Part shown: positions 43,178 through 55,900 of the stretch, piece after piece
Layout of the letters: every line of letters starts with the position of its first letter
How positions within the stretch are numbered: the first letter of the stretch is position 1
Origin: Aquarana catesbeiana
Taxonomy: Eukaryota; Chordata; Amphibia; Anura; Ranidae
Length of the DNA: 64,000 bases
Assembly (NCBI RefSeq): GCF_042186555.1
Contig: NC_133327.1
Coordinates: 50,170,065-50,234,064, forward strand
Direction: 5' to 3'
Made by a program: the position numbers and the translations under genes
Notes under the pieces: generated by a model
Databases searched by the model: none
What the model saw: only the letters and a program-made list of their open reading frames with translations
What the model was told of the DNA's origin: nothing

Positions 43178-46100
43178 ATGTCTGGAAGGCCAAGAAGGAG
43201 AGGCAGACAGTCACAAGCCAATAAGAGAGGGCAAGCAGGCTCTGTGTCTAGTGCTGGTCGTGGAGACGGTGCATCCTCATCAGCATGTGGCCATGGGACA
43301 CGCTTGGCCTTTTTTTCGGCAGCTGGCCATGTTGAGCCACAACATGCGGAAGACTTGGTCGAGTGGATGACCAAGCCGTCCTCATCCTCCTCATCCTCTC
43401 TCACCCATGCCCTTTGTCTGGCAAAGCAGCGGCCTCTTCCCTTGTCTCAATGTCATCAATGACTCCTTCCCTAGCCCCACCATGTCCTCCTGAGGAGTCC
43501 CTCGAACTGTTTGACCACAGTGTTGGGTACATGCTCCAGGAGGATGCCCAGCGTTTGGAAGGCTCTGATGATGATACTGAGCTCGATGAAGGCAGTAACA
43601 CGAGCACGGACAGAGGGGGTGCCCAAGAAGGACAGCAATCTGGCAGTCATGCTCCCCCTGCTGCAGCATACTGCCAGGTTTGCTCCAGTGATGAGGAGGG
43701 AGGGGATGATGAGGTCACTGACTCAACATGGGTGCCTGATAGGAGAGAGGAGGAGGAGGAGGAGGAGGAGGCGGCACATCACCAACGAGGCAGGATGCCC
43801 TCCAGGGGCCAGCCTAAGGGCAGCACATTGACTGCATCACACCCCAAAGCTCCACATGTGCAGGACGCTGCAGTCTCTGCGCGTTATTCAAAAAGTTCTT
43901 TGGTGTGGGCCTTTTTTGAGACAAGTGCATCAGATCGCACCGCTGCTATTTGCAACATATGTCTCAAGCGTATCTCGCGTGGCCAAAACATCTCCCGCTT
44001 GGGTACCACATGCTTGACCAGACATATGTTGACCTGCCATGCAGTTCGTTGGCAAACGTATCTAAAAGACCCACACCAAAGAACAAAGAGGACCTCTGCT
44101 TGCTCCTCATCAGCTGAGATTTCCAACCCCACTAGACCTTCAGTCCTCTCTGAGACCTGCACTGAGAGGAATGAAGGTGTAGAATTAGGTGTGTCACAGC
44201 CACGTACTTGTGGGCAATCTGATTTTGGTACACCGACGTCAGATTGTACCAGGCAAATTTCCCTGCCCCAGCTGCTGCACCGCTGAAAGAAGTTTGCTCC
44301 CAGCCATCCACATGCCCAGCGGTTGAATGCTAGCTTGGCAAAATTGCTAGCACTTCAACTGCTGCCTTTTCAGTTGGTAGACTCTGCCCCCTTCCGTGAG
44401 TTTGTGGAATGTGCGGTTCCTCAGTGGCAGGTACCCAAACGCCACTTTTTCTCACGGAAGGCGATTCCGGCTCTCTACCAGCATGTGGAAGGCAATGTCC
44501 ATGCCTCGCTGGACAGGGCGGTCAGCGGTAAGGTGCATATTACCGCTGACTCATGGTCCAGCAGGCATGGACAGGGACGTTACCTAAGTTTCACGGCGCA
44601 TTGGGTGACTCTGCTGGCAGCTGGGAAGGATGCAGGACAAGGTGCAGTAGTGTTGGAGGTTGTTCCGCCACCACGCCTCCAAAATGCTAATGATTGTGAC
44701 ACACCTCTCTCCTCCACCCCCTCCTCTTCTTCTTCCTCCATGGCCTCTTCCTCGGAACCAGCGGTGCTCCGTAGTCGTTCAAGGGGCTACGCAAGTACGC
44801 AGGCCAAAAGATGCCATGCGGTGCTTGAGCTGGTGTGCTTGGGGGACAGGAGCCACACTGGGGCAGAGGTTCTGTCAGCTCTGCAGGGGCAGGTTCAGAG
44901 GTGGTTGACGCCACGCCAACTTAAGGCAGGAATGGTGGTTTGCGACAATGGCACCAACCTCCTCTCTGCCCTCCGACAGGGACAAATGACCCATGTGCCC
45001 TGTTTGGCTCACGTCCTTAACTTGGTGGTGCAGCGGTTCTTGGGCAGGTACCCGGGCTTACAGGATGTCCTGAGGCAGGCCAGGAAAGTCTGTGTGCATT
45101 TCCGTCGGTCATATAATGCCAGTGCTCGGCTGACGGACCTCCAAAAGGAGTTTAACCTGCCCAAGAACCGCCTAATCTGTGACATGCCCACCAGGTGGAA
45201 CTTAACGTTGGCCATGCTGCAGCGGCTGCACACGCAGCAGAGGGCCATCAATGAGTACCTGTGCGACTATGGCACCAGGACAGGGTCAGGGGAGCTTGGT
45301 TTTTTTTCCCCACGCCAGTGGGCCATGATCAGGGATGCATGCACTGTCCTGTCACCATTTGAGGAGGCCACGAGGATGGTGAGCAGTGACAGTGCATGCA
45401 TCAGTGACACTGTCCCCCTTGTCCACCTGTTGGAGCACACGCTGCGTGGAATAATGGACAAGGCACTTGAGGCAGAACAGAGGCAGGAAGAGGAGAACTT
45501 CCTTAGCTCTCAAGGCCCCCTTTATCCAGACAGTGTTCCTGCGTGCCCGCCGATCACACAGGAAGAGGACGAGGAGGAAGAGGAGGAGGAGGAGGAGGAA
45601 GATTGTGTCAGTATGGAGGTGGAGCCTGGCACTCAGCATCAGCAGCAGTCTTTAAGGGATCAGTCCCAAGAAACACATGGACTTGTACGTGGCTGGGAGG
45701 AGGTGGCTGCAGACCATGTCGTCCTTAGTGACCCAGAGGACTCCGGACCGAATGCCTCAGCAAACCTACGCTGCATGGCCTCCCTGATCCTGCAAAGCCT
45801 GCGTAAGGATCCTCGTATTCGTGGTATCAAGGAGAAGGACCAATACTGGCTGGCAACCCTCCTTGATCCACGTTACAAGGGTAAGGTTGCGGACCTTATC
45901 TTGCCATCGCAGAGGGAGCAGAGGATGAAACATCTTCAGGAGGCCTTGCAGAAAGGTCTGTGCAACGCGTTCCCAGAGACTGGGAGGTTACAAACTCCTG
46001 TTTCTGGACAACGTGTTGCTGAGGCTTCGGTCAGTCAAAGAAGGAGCAGTGGAGAAGGTGGCCGTCTGACCGATGCGTTCAGACAATTTTTTGGTCCGCA

Positions 46101-46435
46101 GCCCCAAGGTATGATCGGTTCCAGCAACCATCGCCAGCGTCTGTTTTACATGGTGCAGGAATACCTAGGGGCAAGATCAGACTTGGACACCTTTCCCACC
46201 GAAAATCCTCTGGGTTACTGGGTCTTGAGGATGGATCACTGGCCAGAGCTTGCACTGTATGCAATTGAGCTACTGGCCTGTCCTGCATCCAGCGTTCTTT
46301 CGGAACGCACATTCAGTGCTGCTGGAGGCGTGGAAACCGATCACAGGGTGCGTCTGTCCACTGACCTTCATAAAAATGAATGAGTCTTGGATCACCACCA
46401 GCTACCAAGCACCTGATGCTGATGTAACCGAATAA
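43178..46435 (+). pseudogene. hAT transposase, copy 1
   Basis: The frame starts MSGRPRRRGRQSQANKRGQ at 43178. A frame change in the TCC/TCA repeat near 43390-43420 leads into the main frame, which is open to 46383 apart from one TGA at 44284. Domains in order: acidic region; BED-type zinc finger (CNICLKRISRGQ...RHMLTCH, about 43955-44040); catalytic core with ADSWSSRHGQG, VCDNGTNLLSALRQ, CLAHVLNLVVQRF and RWNLTLAMLQRL; a Glu-rich insertion near 45560; and the C-terminal dimerisation motif LSERTFSAAGG (about 46300). A deletion of about 17 bp near 46350, relative to copy 2, shifts the frame, so the normal tail ending DADVTE (46435) is lost. It is close to intact but unlikely to be active. Confidence 0.88.
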
Positions 46436-47000
46436 TTTTTTTTGAAATCTCAGATCTCTTCAAAGACTGCCTATGCTGATGCTGAGTGACTATCCCTGAG
46501 TAATTATCCTCTTCCTCCTCAATCATCACGCTGATAGCTTGTAAGAACATTTTTGGTTCTGGGCGCCACCACCAGTGCCTAAGGCACAATTTTTCAGCCC
46601 CTGTTTAACAGGGGCGTGTAATTACAATTTTTGATGTAATACTTTGCAGCAGGGCTCGTTTCTGCGTTCCAACTAGAGTGTCTGTGAGGGGTTGCAGTGT
46701 TGTGGCACCAGCACCAGTGCCTAAGGCCCATTTTTTCTGCCCCTGTTTAACAGGGGCGTGTAATTACAATTTTTGATGCAATACTTTGCAGCAGGGCTCG
46801 TTCCTGCATTCCAACTAGAGTGTCTGTGAGGGGTTGCAGTGTTGTGGCACCAGCACCAGTGCCTAAGGCCTAATTTTTCAGCTCCTGTTCAACATGGGCA
46901 TGTAATTACAATTCTTGATCTAATATTTCACAGCAGAGCCCTGTGAGGGCTTACAGTGTTGTGGCCACAGCAACACCTAAGGCCCAAATTTCTGCTGAGT
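46436..47000. repeat. 143-bp tandem repeats 3' of transposase copy 1
   Basis: CACCAGTGCCTAAGGC recurs at about 46569, 46712 and 46854. Each unit has CCCCTGTTTAACAGGGGCGTG, a small hairpin, then GTAATTACAATTTTTGATG and GCAGCAGGGCTCGTT. About three units are present. Confidence 0.88.
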
Positions 47001-47440
47001 ATATAGGGCAGGACTCTACTTTCAAACAACTAACTTACAAACGACTCCTACTTGCAAACGGAAGGAGACAACAGGAAGTGAGAATAAATCTACCCCTAGG
47101 AAGGGAAATTCTCTCCTGTAAGAGTTAATATGGGAAAAACATTTCTCCTTTCCACTTATGCTTTCCAATCCTTGTTCCACAAAAAAACCCAAATTTTCAA
47201 AAAACATTTTTCATTGGGACAAAAAGTGAGGTGAAATCTTCTGAAGAGGAGGAAAGACAGCAAAACAAATGTCACAGGGGTGATAACCCTTCCCTATGTT
47301 TTCCAAAAAGCTTAAAAAAGATTTTTTGGCTGGAGCTAAACACGTTAAAAATGTACCCGTTCAAAATTACAAAGAGATTCTACTTAACAACAAACCTACA
47401 GTCCCTGTCTTGTTTGCACCGCCTGTATACTGCTGTATCC
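47000..47440. repeat. Conserved hAT 3' segment, first copy
   Basis: GAGTATATAGGGCAGG, ACGACTCCTACTTGCAAACG, GGAAGGAGACAACAGGAAGTG and CACCGCCTGTATACTGCTG are repeated almost unchanged at 51490-51930. The position after each transposase suggests it is the element's 3' region. Short frames in it on either strand are shadows. Confidence 0.75.
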
Positions 47441-47446
47441 TCGGCT

Positions 47447-50435
47447 TAATGTCATCAGTGACTCCTTCCCTAGCCCCACCATGTCCTCCTGAGGAGTCCC
47501 TCAAACTGTTTGACCACAGTGTTGGGTACATGCTCCAGGAGGATGCCCAGTGTTTTGAAGGCTCTGATGATGATACTGAGCTAGATGAAGGCAGTAACGT
47601 GAGCACGGACAGAGGGGGTGCCCAAGAAGGACAGCAATCTGGCAGTCATGTTTCCCCTGCTGCAGCATACTGCCAGGTTTGCTCCAGTGATGAGGAGGGA
47701 GGGGATGATGAGGTCACTGACTCAATGTGGGTACCTAAAAGGAGAGAAGAGGAGGAGGTACATCAGCAACAAGACAGGATGCCCTCCAGGGGCCAGCCTA
47801 AGGGCAGCACACTGACTGCATCACACCTCAGAGCTCCGCATGTGCAGGGCGCTGCTGTCTCTGCAGGTTATTCCAAAAGTTCTTTGGTGTGGGCCTTTTT
47901 TGAGACGAGTGCATCAGATCGCACTGCTGCTATTTGCAACATATGTCTCAAGCGTATCTCGCTTGGCCAAAACATCTCCTGCTTGGGCACCACATACTTG
48001 ACCAGACATATGTTGACCTGCCATGCAGTTTGTTGGCAAGCGTACCTAAAAGACCCACACCAAAGAAAAAAAGGATCTCTCCTTGCTCCTCATCAGCTGG
48101 GATCTCCAACCCCACTATACCTTCAGTCCTCTCTGAGACCTGCACTGAGAGGAATGAAGATGTAGAATTAGGTGTGTCACAGCCAAGTACTTGCGGGCAA
48201 TCTGCTATTGGTACACCGACGTCAGATTGTACCAGGCAAATTTCCCTGCCATAGCTGCTGCACCACAGAGAGAAGTTCGCTCCCAGCCATCCACATGCCC
48301 AGCAGTTGAATGCTAGCTTGGCAAAATTGCTAGCACTTCAACTGCTACCTTTTCAGTTGGTAGACTCTGCCCCCTTCCGTGAGTTTGTGGAATGTGTGGT
48401 TCCTCGGTGGCAGGTTCCCAAATGCCACTTTTTCTCACGGAAGGCGATGCCGGCTCTCTACTAGCATATGGAAGGCAATGTCTTGGCCTCGCTGGACAGG
48501 GCGGTCAGCTGTAAGGTGCATATTACCTCTGACTCATGGTCCAGCAGGCATGGACAGGGACGTTACCTAAGTTTCATGGTGCATTGGATGACTCTGCTGG
48601 CAGCTGGGAAGGATGCAGGACAAGATGCAGTAGTGTTGGAGGTTGTTCCACCACCACACCTCCAAAATGCCACTACTGGTGATTCTGACACACCTCTCTC
48701 CTCCACCCCCTTCTCTTCTTCTTCCTCCATGACCTCTTCCTGTGCTTTGTCCTCGGAACCAGTGGTGCTCCGTAGGCGTTCAAGGGGCTATGCAAGTACG
48801 CAGGCCAAAAGATGCCATGCGGTGCTTGAGCTGGTGTGCTTGGGGGACAGGAGCCACACTGGGGCAGAGGTTCTGTCAGCTCTGCAGGGGCAGGTTCAGA
48901 GGTGGTTGACGCCACGCCAATTTAAGGCAGGAATGGTGGTTTGCGACAATGGCACCAACCTCCTCTCTGCCCTCTGACAGGGACAAATGACCCATGTGCC
49001 CTGTTTGGCTCACATCCTTAACTTGGTGGTGCAGCAGTTCTTGGGCAGGTACCCGGGCTTACAGGATGTCCTGAGGCAGGCCAGGAAAGTCTGTGTGCAT
49101 TTCCGCCGGTCATATAATGCCAGTGCTTGGCTGGCAGACCTCCAAAAGGAATTTAACCTGCCCAAGAACTGCCTAATCTGTGACATGCCCACCAGGTGGA
49201 ACTCAATGTTGGCCATGCTGCAGCGGCTGCACACGCAGCAGAGGGCCATCAATGAGTACCTGTGCGACTATGGCACCAGGACAGGGTCAGGGGAGCTTGG
49301 TTTTTTTTCCCCACGCCAGTGGGCCATGATCAGGGATGCATGCACTGTCCTGTCACCATTTGAGGAGGCCACAAGGATGGTGAGCAGTGACAGTGCATGC
49401 ATCAGTGACACTGTCCCCCTTGTCCACCTGTTGGAGCACACGCTGCGTGGAATAATGGACAGGGCACTTGAGGCAGAACAGAGGCAGGAAGAGGAGGACT
49501 TCCTTAGCTCTCAAGGCCCCCTTTATCCAGACAGTGTTCCTGCGTGCCCGCCGATCACACAGGAAGAGGAGGAGGAGGAGGAAGATTGTGTCAGTATGGA
49601 GGTGGAGCCTGGCACTCAGCATCAGCAGCAGTCTTTAAGGGATCAGTCCCAAGAAACACATGGACTTGTACGTGGCTGGGAGGAGGTGGCTGCGGACCAT
49701 GTCATCCTTAGTGACCCAGAGGACTCCGGACCGAATGCCTCAGCAAACCTACGCTGCATGGCCTCACTGATCCTGCAAAGCCTGCGTAAGGATCCTCGTA
49801 TTCGTTGTATCAAGGAGAAGGACCAATACTGGCTGGCAACCCTCCTTGATCCACGTTACAAGGGTAAGGTTGCGGACCTTATCTTGCCATCGCAGAGGGA
49901 GCAGAGGATGAAACATCTTCAGGAGGCCTTGCAGAAAGGTCTGTCCAATGCGTTCCCAGAGACTGGGAGGTTACAAACTCCTGTTTCTGGACAACGTGTT
50001 GCTGAGGCTTCGGTCAGTCAAAGAAGGAGTGGTGGAGAAGGTGGCCATCTGACCGATGCGTTCAGACAATTTTTTGGTCCGCAGCCCCAAGGTGTGATCG
50101 GTTCCAGCAACCATCGCCAGCGTCTGTTTTACATGGTGCAGGAATACCTAGGGACAAGATCTGACTTGGATACCTTTCCCACCAAAAATCCTCTGGGTTA
50201 CTGGATCTTGAGGATGGATCACTGGCCAGAGCTTGCACAGTATACAATTGAGCAACTGGCCTGTCCTGCATCCAGCGTTCTTTCGGAATGCACATTCGGT
50301 GCTGCTGGAGGCTTTGTAACCGATCACAGGGTGCGTCTGTCCACCGACTCGGTCGATCGACTGACCTTCATAAAAATGAATCAGTCTTGGATCACCACCA
50401 GCTACCAAGCACCTGATGCTGATGTAACCGAATAA
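47447..50435 (+). pseudogene. hAT transposase, copy 2
   Basis: This is homologous to copy 1 from its MSSMTPSLAPP segment onward. It lacks the first 90 or so codons and joins the preceding 3' segment at about 47440. It has the BED finger (CNICLKRISLGQ...RHMLTCH), AHILNL, RWNSMLAMLQRL and the full tail ending DADVTE at 50435. Breaks: a frameshift in an A-run near 48070, TAG at 48252, TAG near 48462 where copy 1 has CAG, and TGA at 48975 where copy 1 has CGA. The dimerisation motif is altered from LSERTFSAAGG to LSECTFGAAGG. It is more decayed than copy 1 except at the C-terminus. Confidence 0.88.
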
Positions 50436-51490
50436 TTTTTTTTGAAATCTCAGATCCCTTCAAAGACTGCCTATGCTGATGCTGAGTGACTATCCCTGAG
50501 TAATTATCCTCTTCCTCCTCAATCATCACGCTGATAGCTTGTAAGAACATTTTTGGTTCTGGGCGCCACCACCAGTGCCTAAGCCCAATTTTTCAGCCCC
50601 TGTTTAACAGGGGCATGTAATTACAATTTTTGATGCAATACTTTGCAGCAGGGCTCGTTTCTGCGTTACAACTAGAGTATCTGTGAGGGGTTGCAGTGTT
50701 GTGGCACCAGAACCAGTGCCTAAGGCCCAATTTTTCAGCCCCTGTTTAACAGGGGCCTGTAATTACAATTTTTGATGCAATACTTTGCAGCAGTGCTCAT
50801 TTCTGCGTTCCAACTAGAGTATCTGTAAGGGGTTGCAGTGTTGTGGCACCAGCACCAGTGCCTAAGGCCCAATTTTTCAGCCCCTGTTTAACAGGGGCGT
50901 GTTATTACAATTTTTGATGCAATACTATTTTTTTTTTTAATGTGAGATCCCTTCAAGACTGCTTATGCTGATGCTGAGTGACTATCCTGTTATGCTGAGT
51001 CACAATCCTCTTCCTCCTCAATTTTCATGCTGATAGCTTGTAAGAACATTTTTGGTTCTGGGCGCCGCCACCAGTGGCCAAGTCCCAATTTTTCAGCCCA
51101 TGTTTAACAGGGGTGTATAATTACAATTTTTGATGCAATACTTTGCAGCAGGGCTCATTTCTGTGTTCCAACTAGAGTATCTGTGAGGGGTTTGTAGTGT
51201 TGTGGCACCAGCACCAGTGCCTAAGGCCTAATTTTTCAGCCCCTTGTAATTACAATTCTTGATCTAATATTTCACAGCAGGGCCCATTTCTGCACCCACC
51301 AAGAGCGAGTGAGGACTTACAGTGTTGTGGCACCAGCAGCACCACCACCACCACCAAAGGCCAAATTTTTCTGCCCTTGTTCAACAGGGGCATGTAATTA
51401 CAATTCTTGATCTAATATTTCACAGCAGGGCCCTGTGAGGGCTTACAGTGTTGTGGCCACAACAACACCTAAGGCTCAAATTTCTGCTGA
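50436..51490. repeat. 143-bp tandem repeats 3' of transposase copy 2
   Basis: This is the same array as 46436-47000 but longer, with about six units or parts. The 3' UTR start (CTGCCTATGCTGATGCTGAGTG) is repeated inside it near 50955, so the array was expanded by a larger internal duplication. A short (CAC)n run occurs near 51335. Confidence 0.85.
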
Positions 51491-51930
51491 GTATATAGGG
51501 CAGGCCCCTACTTTCAAACATCTAACTTACAAACGACTCCTACTTGCAAACAGAAGGAGACAACAGGAAGTGAGATGAAATCTACCCCAAGGAAGGGAAA
51601 TTCTCTCCTGTAAGAGTTATTATGGGAAAAACATTTCTCCTTTCCACTGATGCTTTCCAATCCTTGTTCCACAAAAAACCCCAAATTTTCAAAAAACATT
51701 TGTCATTGGGACAAAAAGTGAGGTGAAATCTTCTGAAGAGGAGGAAAGACAGCAAAACAAATGTCACAGGGGTGATAAACCTTCCCTATGTTTTCCAAAA
51801 AGCTTAAAAAAGATTTTTTGGCTGGAGCTAAACACGTTAAAAATGTACCCGTTAAAAATTACAAACAGATTCTACTTAACAACAAACCTACAGTCCCTGT
51901 CTTGTTTGCACCGCCTGTATACTGCTGTTC
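51490..51930. repeat. Conserved hAT 3' segment, second copy
   Basis: A near-identical copy of 47000-47440. It is followed not by another transposase but by the right-end segment of the element. Confidence 0.75.
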
Positions 51931-52494
51931 AGAGTATATAGGGCCTGGTGGCCCCACACCTTTCCTTATTTTAATTTGGGTGCGGGGTTCCCCTTAATAT
52001 CCATACAAGACCCAAAGGGCCTGGTAATGGTCTGGGGGGTACCCATGCCATTTGTCTCACTGATTTTCATCCATATTACCAGGACCCGACATTACATTAA
52101 ACCCGCAAGCAGTTTTAAATGAGATTTTTTCCTTTAAAAATGACAGTTTGTGCAGGGACTGTTCTAAACACGGGAAACACTCGCCACTTTACAGGCATAC
52201 TATAGACACACCCCAGGTACGATATTTAAAGGAATATTTCACTTTTTTTTTTTTTACTTTAAGCATCATTAAAATCACTGCTCCCGAAAAAATGGCCGTT
52301 TTTAAAAGTTTTTTTTGCATCGATACAAGTCCCCTGGGGTAGGACCCGGGTCCCCAAACCCTTTTTAGGACAATACCATGCAAATTAGCCTTTAAAATTA
52401 GCACTTTTGATTTCGAACGTTCGAGTCCCATAGACGTCAATGGGGTTCTAACGTTCGTGCGAATTTTCGGTCCGTTCGCAGGTTCTCATCCCTA
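51931..52494. mobile_element. hAT right-end segment
   Basis: GGTGCGGGGTTCCCCTTAAT, ACAGGCATACTATAGACAC, AAAATCACTGCTCC and GGACTTGTATCGATGCAAA-type sequence (reverse) match the right arms of the palindromic hATs (19740-20317 and 62880-63404). It ends CTCATCCCTA. Confidence 0.75.
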
Positions 52495-52953
52495 CTGCAA
52501 CATTAGTTAGGGATAAAGCACAGAAGTGTGAGCTTAACATGTTCCGAATAGACACATAAACCCCATACCTAAATGGAAATTCCCTCTGACCCTCGGCTAG
52601 CCAAGTGGCGGAGCTAGGAGAGGTTCCGCCGGCACCCCAAAAGGGATCACACTGTGACCAGCCAAATCTCAACAAGCCCTCCTGATTGTCCTCAAAAAAA
52701 AAGGACTTGTGGTCTAGGGAATCTATCGAGAGAGCTAGCAACTGAGATAAATGCCCCCCGGGGAAGACTCCCCTTAGAGGTCCTAGGTGCATTTGCATCT
52801 GTAGAATTTTCTACATACTGGGAAAGAATAAACAAACAAGGGAGGGAGAGAGGGAAGGGGAAGGAAGGGGAAAGAGGGGTAGAAGAAGGGGATGAAGGAA
52901 AGAGAGCCTGTCAAAGGGAGGGGGCCCAGCTGCCGATGGTATCCCTCGGAGTA
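52495..52953. other. 3' untranslated part of L1 copy 1
   Basis: Follows the ORF2 stop (TTA on the + strand at 52954-52956). It contains a G/A-rich low-complexity tract (52840-52920). No gene is seen. Confidence 0.5.
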
Positions 52954-55900
52954 TTACGGTTGCACTCCCAGAATCAGGGAAATACCCATAAACTTTGCCC
53001 AGGGTTCCCAGGTAGCTTCAAATTGCTCTTTGGTGTTGTAAAGAATACTGGCGAGCTATTCTTGGGACATGATCCAGGATATTTTACGGATATTTTACGC
53101 CGCCTTAACGGAAACCTTGGGTTGTTTCCAGGCTTTGGCTATGGTGAGCTTAGCACCTAGGAGAATGAAGTGTACTAGTTTACGCGTAAGTTTTGGAGTT
53201 TTAGGTAAATTTGCTTTAAGGAGCTCTAAGGCTGGGGTTTTTGGAATTTGTACTTTAGTGACTATTCTGATCAGGTGGAAGATCCTGCTCCAGAATGGCC
53301 GCAATCTCGGACATTCCCACCATATGTGGGCTAATGAACCCCTGAGTTGACAACCCTGAAAACACCTGGAGTCTGCTGAGGTGAACATTTTGGCCAATCT
53401 GTCTGGGGTTAGGTACCACCTAGTAATGACCTTGAGACTGGATTCTATCAGGGATATGTTCTTAATGCCCTAAGGTCCCACTGTAGGGACAGATCGCTCT
53501 CCCACGTGAGCATGTATGGAGTCTTGACAGATTGATTGGAAAGTGACTGGTAGATGATGGAGATTCCATCCCTCTGTTCTGTGGACTGCCCACACCATAA
53601 TTCATATGGCGTGAATGTACGGGGTGAGGATTTGTCTCCCCCAATGTGTCGGAGAAAGTGTCTTATTTGGTGAAATCTATAACGTTCAGAATTAGGAATC
53701 TCTAGATGGTTAACACAAAAATCAAGGGAGATAGGGTCAGCGGTAGTGAAGTAGTGTCCGATCCAATACAACCCCCTGTCCAGCCACCATCGAAATGCTT
53801 TGATGTCTAGTCCCGGGGGAAAATTGGGATTGTTAAAAGGTGGCAATTCAAAATCAAAGCTGGGTTATTTCTTAAGTTATCCCATATTTTGAAGGATTGA
53901 GAAAGAGTTGGGGATAGGATAGGAGGTTGTTTTCTGGGGGGGACCCACAGGAGGAAATCAATGGTGTAGGATGGTACAGCCTGTCGCTCTATTTGAATCC
54001 AATCTGGTTTCTCAGCCTTCGAGTAAACTGACGAGATCTGGGCTAGCCTGGCTGCTTGGTAATACCCGAATAGCTGTGGGAGCCCCAAACCCCCTTGTGG
54101 TCTGGATAGGAAGATGGTGCTTTGCTTAATTCTGTGTCCCTTGCCCCCCCAAATAAATTTGACTACTTTTCTTTGAAAGGAGGAAAGGTGCTCTTTAACA
54201 ATGCATATTGGGAGGGCTCTGAAGAGGTAGAGGAGTTTGGGGAGCAATGTCATCTTAACTGCGTGGATTCTCCCTAACCAGGATATCCTTCCCTTTGATC
54301 AGTTTCCTAAGTCAGCCTCGAGCTTACGGTATGTATTTGGGAAGTTTGCTGAATAAAGAAGCTCCGTTTAAGCCGTGAGCTTAACTCCCAAATAGTCAAT
54401 AGAGGTGTCACTCCATTTAAAGCCAAAGGAACTTTGGAGAGCGGCCATCGTGTCTGATTTGAGGGAAATATTTAAAGCTGATGACTTAGAGTAGTTTACC
54501 TTTAACCCTGAAATCCAGGAGAACTCCTTCAGGAGTTTGCAGAGGTTTGGGAGGGAGGTGGTCGGGGACATGATGAAGAGGAGCATGTCGTCCGCAAACA
54601 ATCCTCATTTGTTGACTTGGCTTCCACAGGACACCCCTTGAATGTTGGGATTAGATCTTATTGCAACTGCAAGTGTTTCAATTGCGATAGTGAAAATTAG
54701 AGGGGGGAGAGGGCAGCCCTGCCTAGTGCCTCTAGCTATGAGAAGGGGATTAGAGTACTGGCCTTGTAGACGAATCACCGCTCATGGAGTGGAGTACAAT
54801 GATCGAAGGGTCCCTAGAAAACTAGTCCCAAATCCATATTTCTCCAATAGGGAGAAAAGATATGGCCATTCGATCGAGTCTAAGGCCTTGTGAAGGTCAA
54901 GCGAAAGGATCATCCCATCCTGCTTGGGTCCTCCTTCCCAGTTTGATTGGAGAATGGAGACGATATCTATCGCTCTCCTGATTTGGTCAGGCCCTTGTCT
55001 GCCAGGAATAAAACCTACCTGGTCTTTATGAACATATAGTTTGATGAAGGAGGCAAGACGATTGGACAGGATTTTAGTCATGATTTTAAGGTCATTATTA
55101 ATTAGGGAAATGGGTCTGTAATTTTCAACTTCCTTGTGATTTTTGTTGGGTTTGGGGATGACTGAGATAAACGCAGTGTTCAGTTGTGGGTCAAATGGGG
55201 AGCCTAATCTTTTGTAATTGAAAAATGTAGCCATGTGGGGTGCCAGGATTTCGCCGAATTCCTTGTAGTAGGGGACTGAGAGACCATCTGGCCCTGGGGC
55301 TGAGCCAGACTTAAGGCCTTTGATAAGTTCCCTAATCTCCTCTACCGTAAAGGCTCCTTCCATTAAATCTTTGTGTTCTTTGGAGATGGAGGGCAGTTGC
55401 AATTTATTAAGGAACGAGTTGGTCGAGGGGCCCTTCTCTGCTTGGGGGGATTATATAGTTTGGTGTAGTCGTGAAAGTCAGTCATGATTTTGGTCAGGTT
55501 AGCTGTTGGGGGCTGACCTGCTATCCGCAGTTTAGGGAATGTGAAAGAACGTAATTTATGGGTGAGTTTTGTGGCTAACATCGAGCCGATTCTGTCTTTA
55601 TGGCAGTAATATTTGGCTCCACTCCATCTAATGTTTTTCTCTGCTTTAGCCGTTAACACTAGATTAACCCCGAGTCTTATTGCCTCTAGTCTTTGTAATA
55701 GCTGCCTAGATGGGTGTTTTTTGTGGTCTGCTTTTAGGGAAATAAAGGAATTTTCTAGCCGTTGGATATCGATTAGGCGCTCCTTTTCGGACTGGGTGGC
55801 TAACCTGATGAGTACACCTCGAATGGTAGCCTTATGGGCAGCCCAGAGGACCTCAGGTGAAATGTTATCCACGTCATTTAGAAGGAAGTATTCTTTAATG

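Larger units (their letters stand above)
40986..52494 (+). mobile_element. hAT element with tandem transposase genes
   Basis: This 11.5-kb element has left end TAGGGATGAGC at 40986 and right end CTCATCCCTA at 52494. It holds a leader with tandem repeats, two transposase genes in direct order (43178-46435 and 47447-50435) and a right-end segment (51930-52494) homologous to the palindromic hATs at 18504 and 60431. The flanking 8-mers (ATATTTAT left, CTGCAACA right) do not match, so the ends may belong to different insertions or have been rearranged. Both transposase genes are damaged. Confidence 0.7.
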
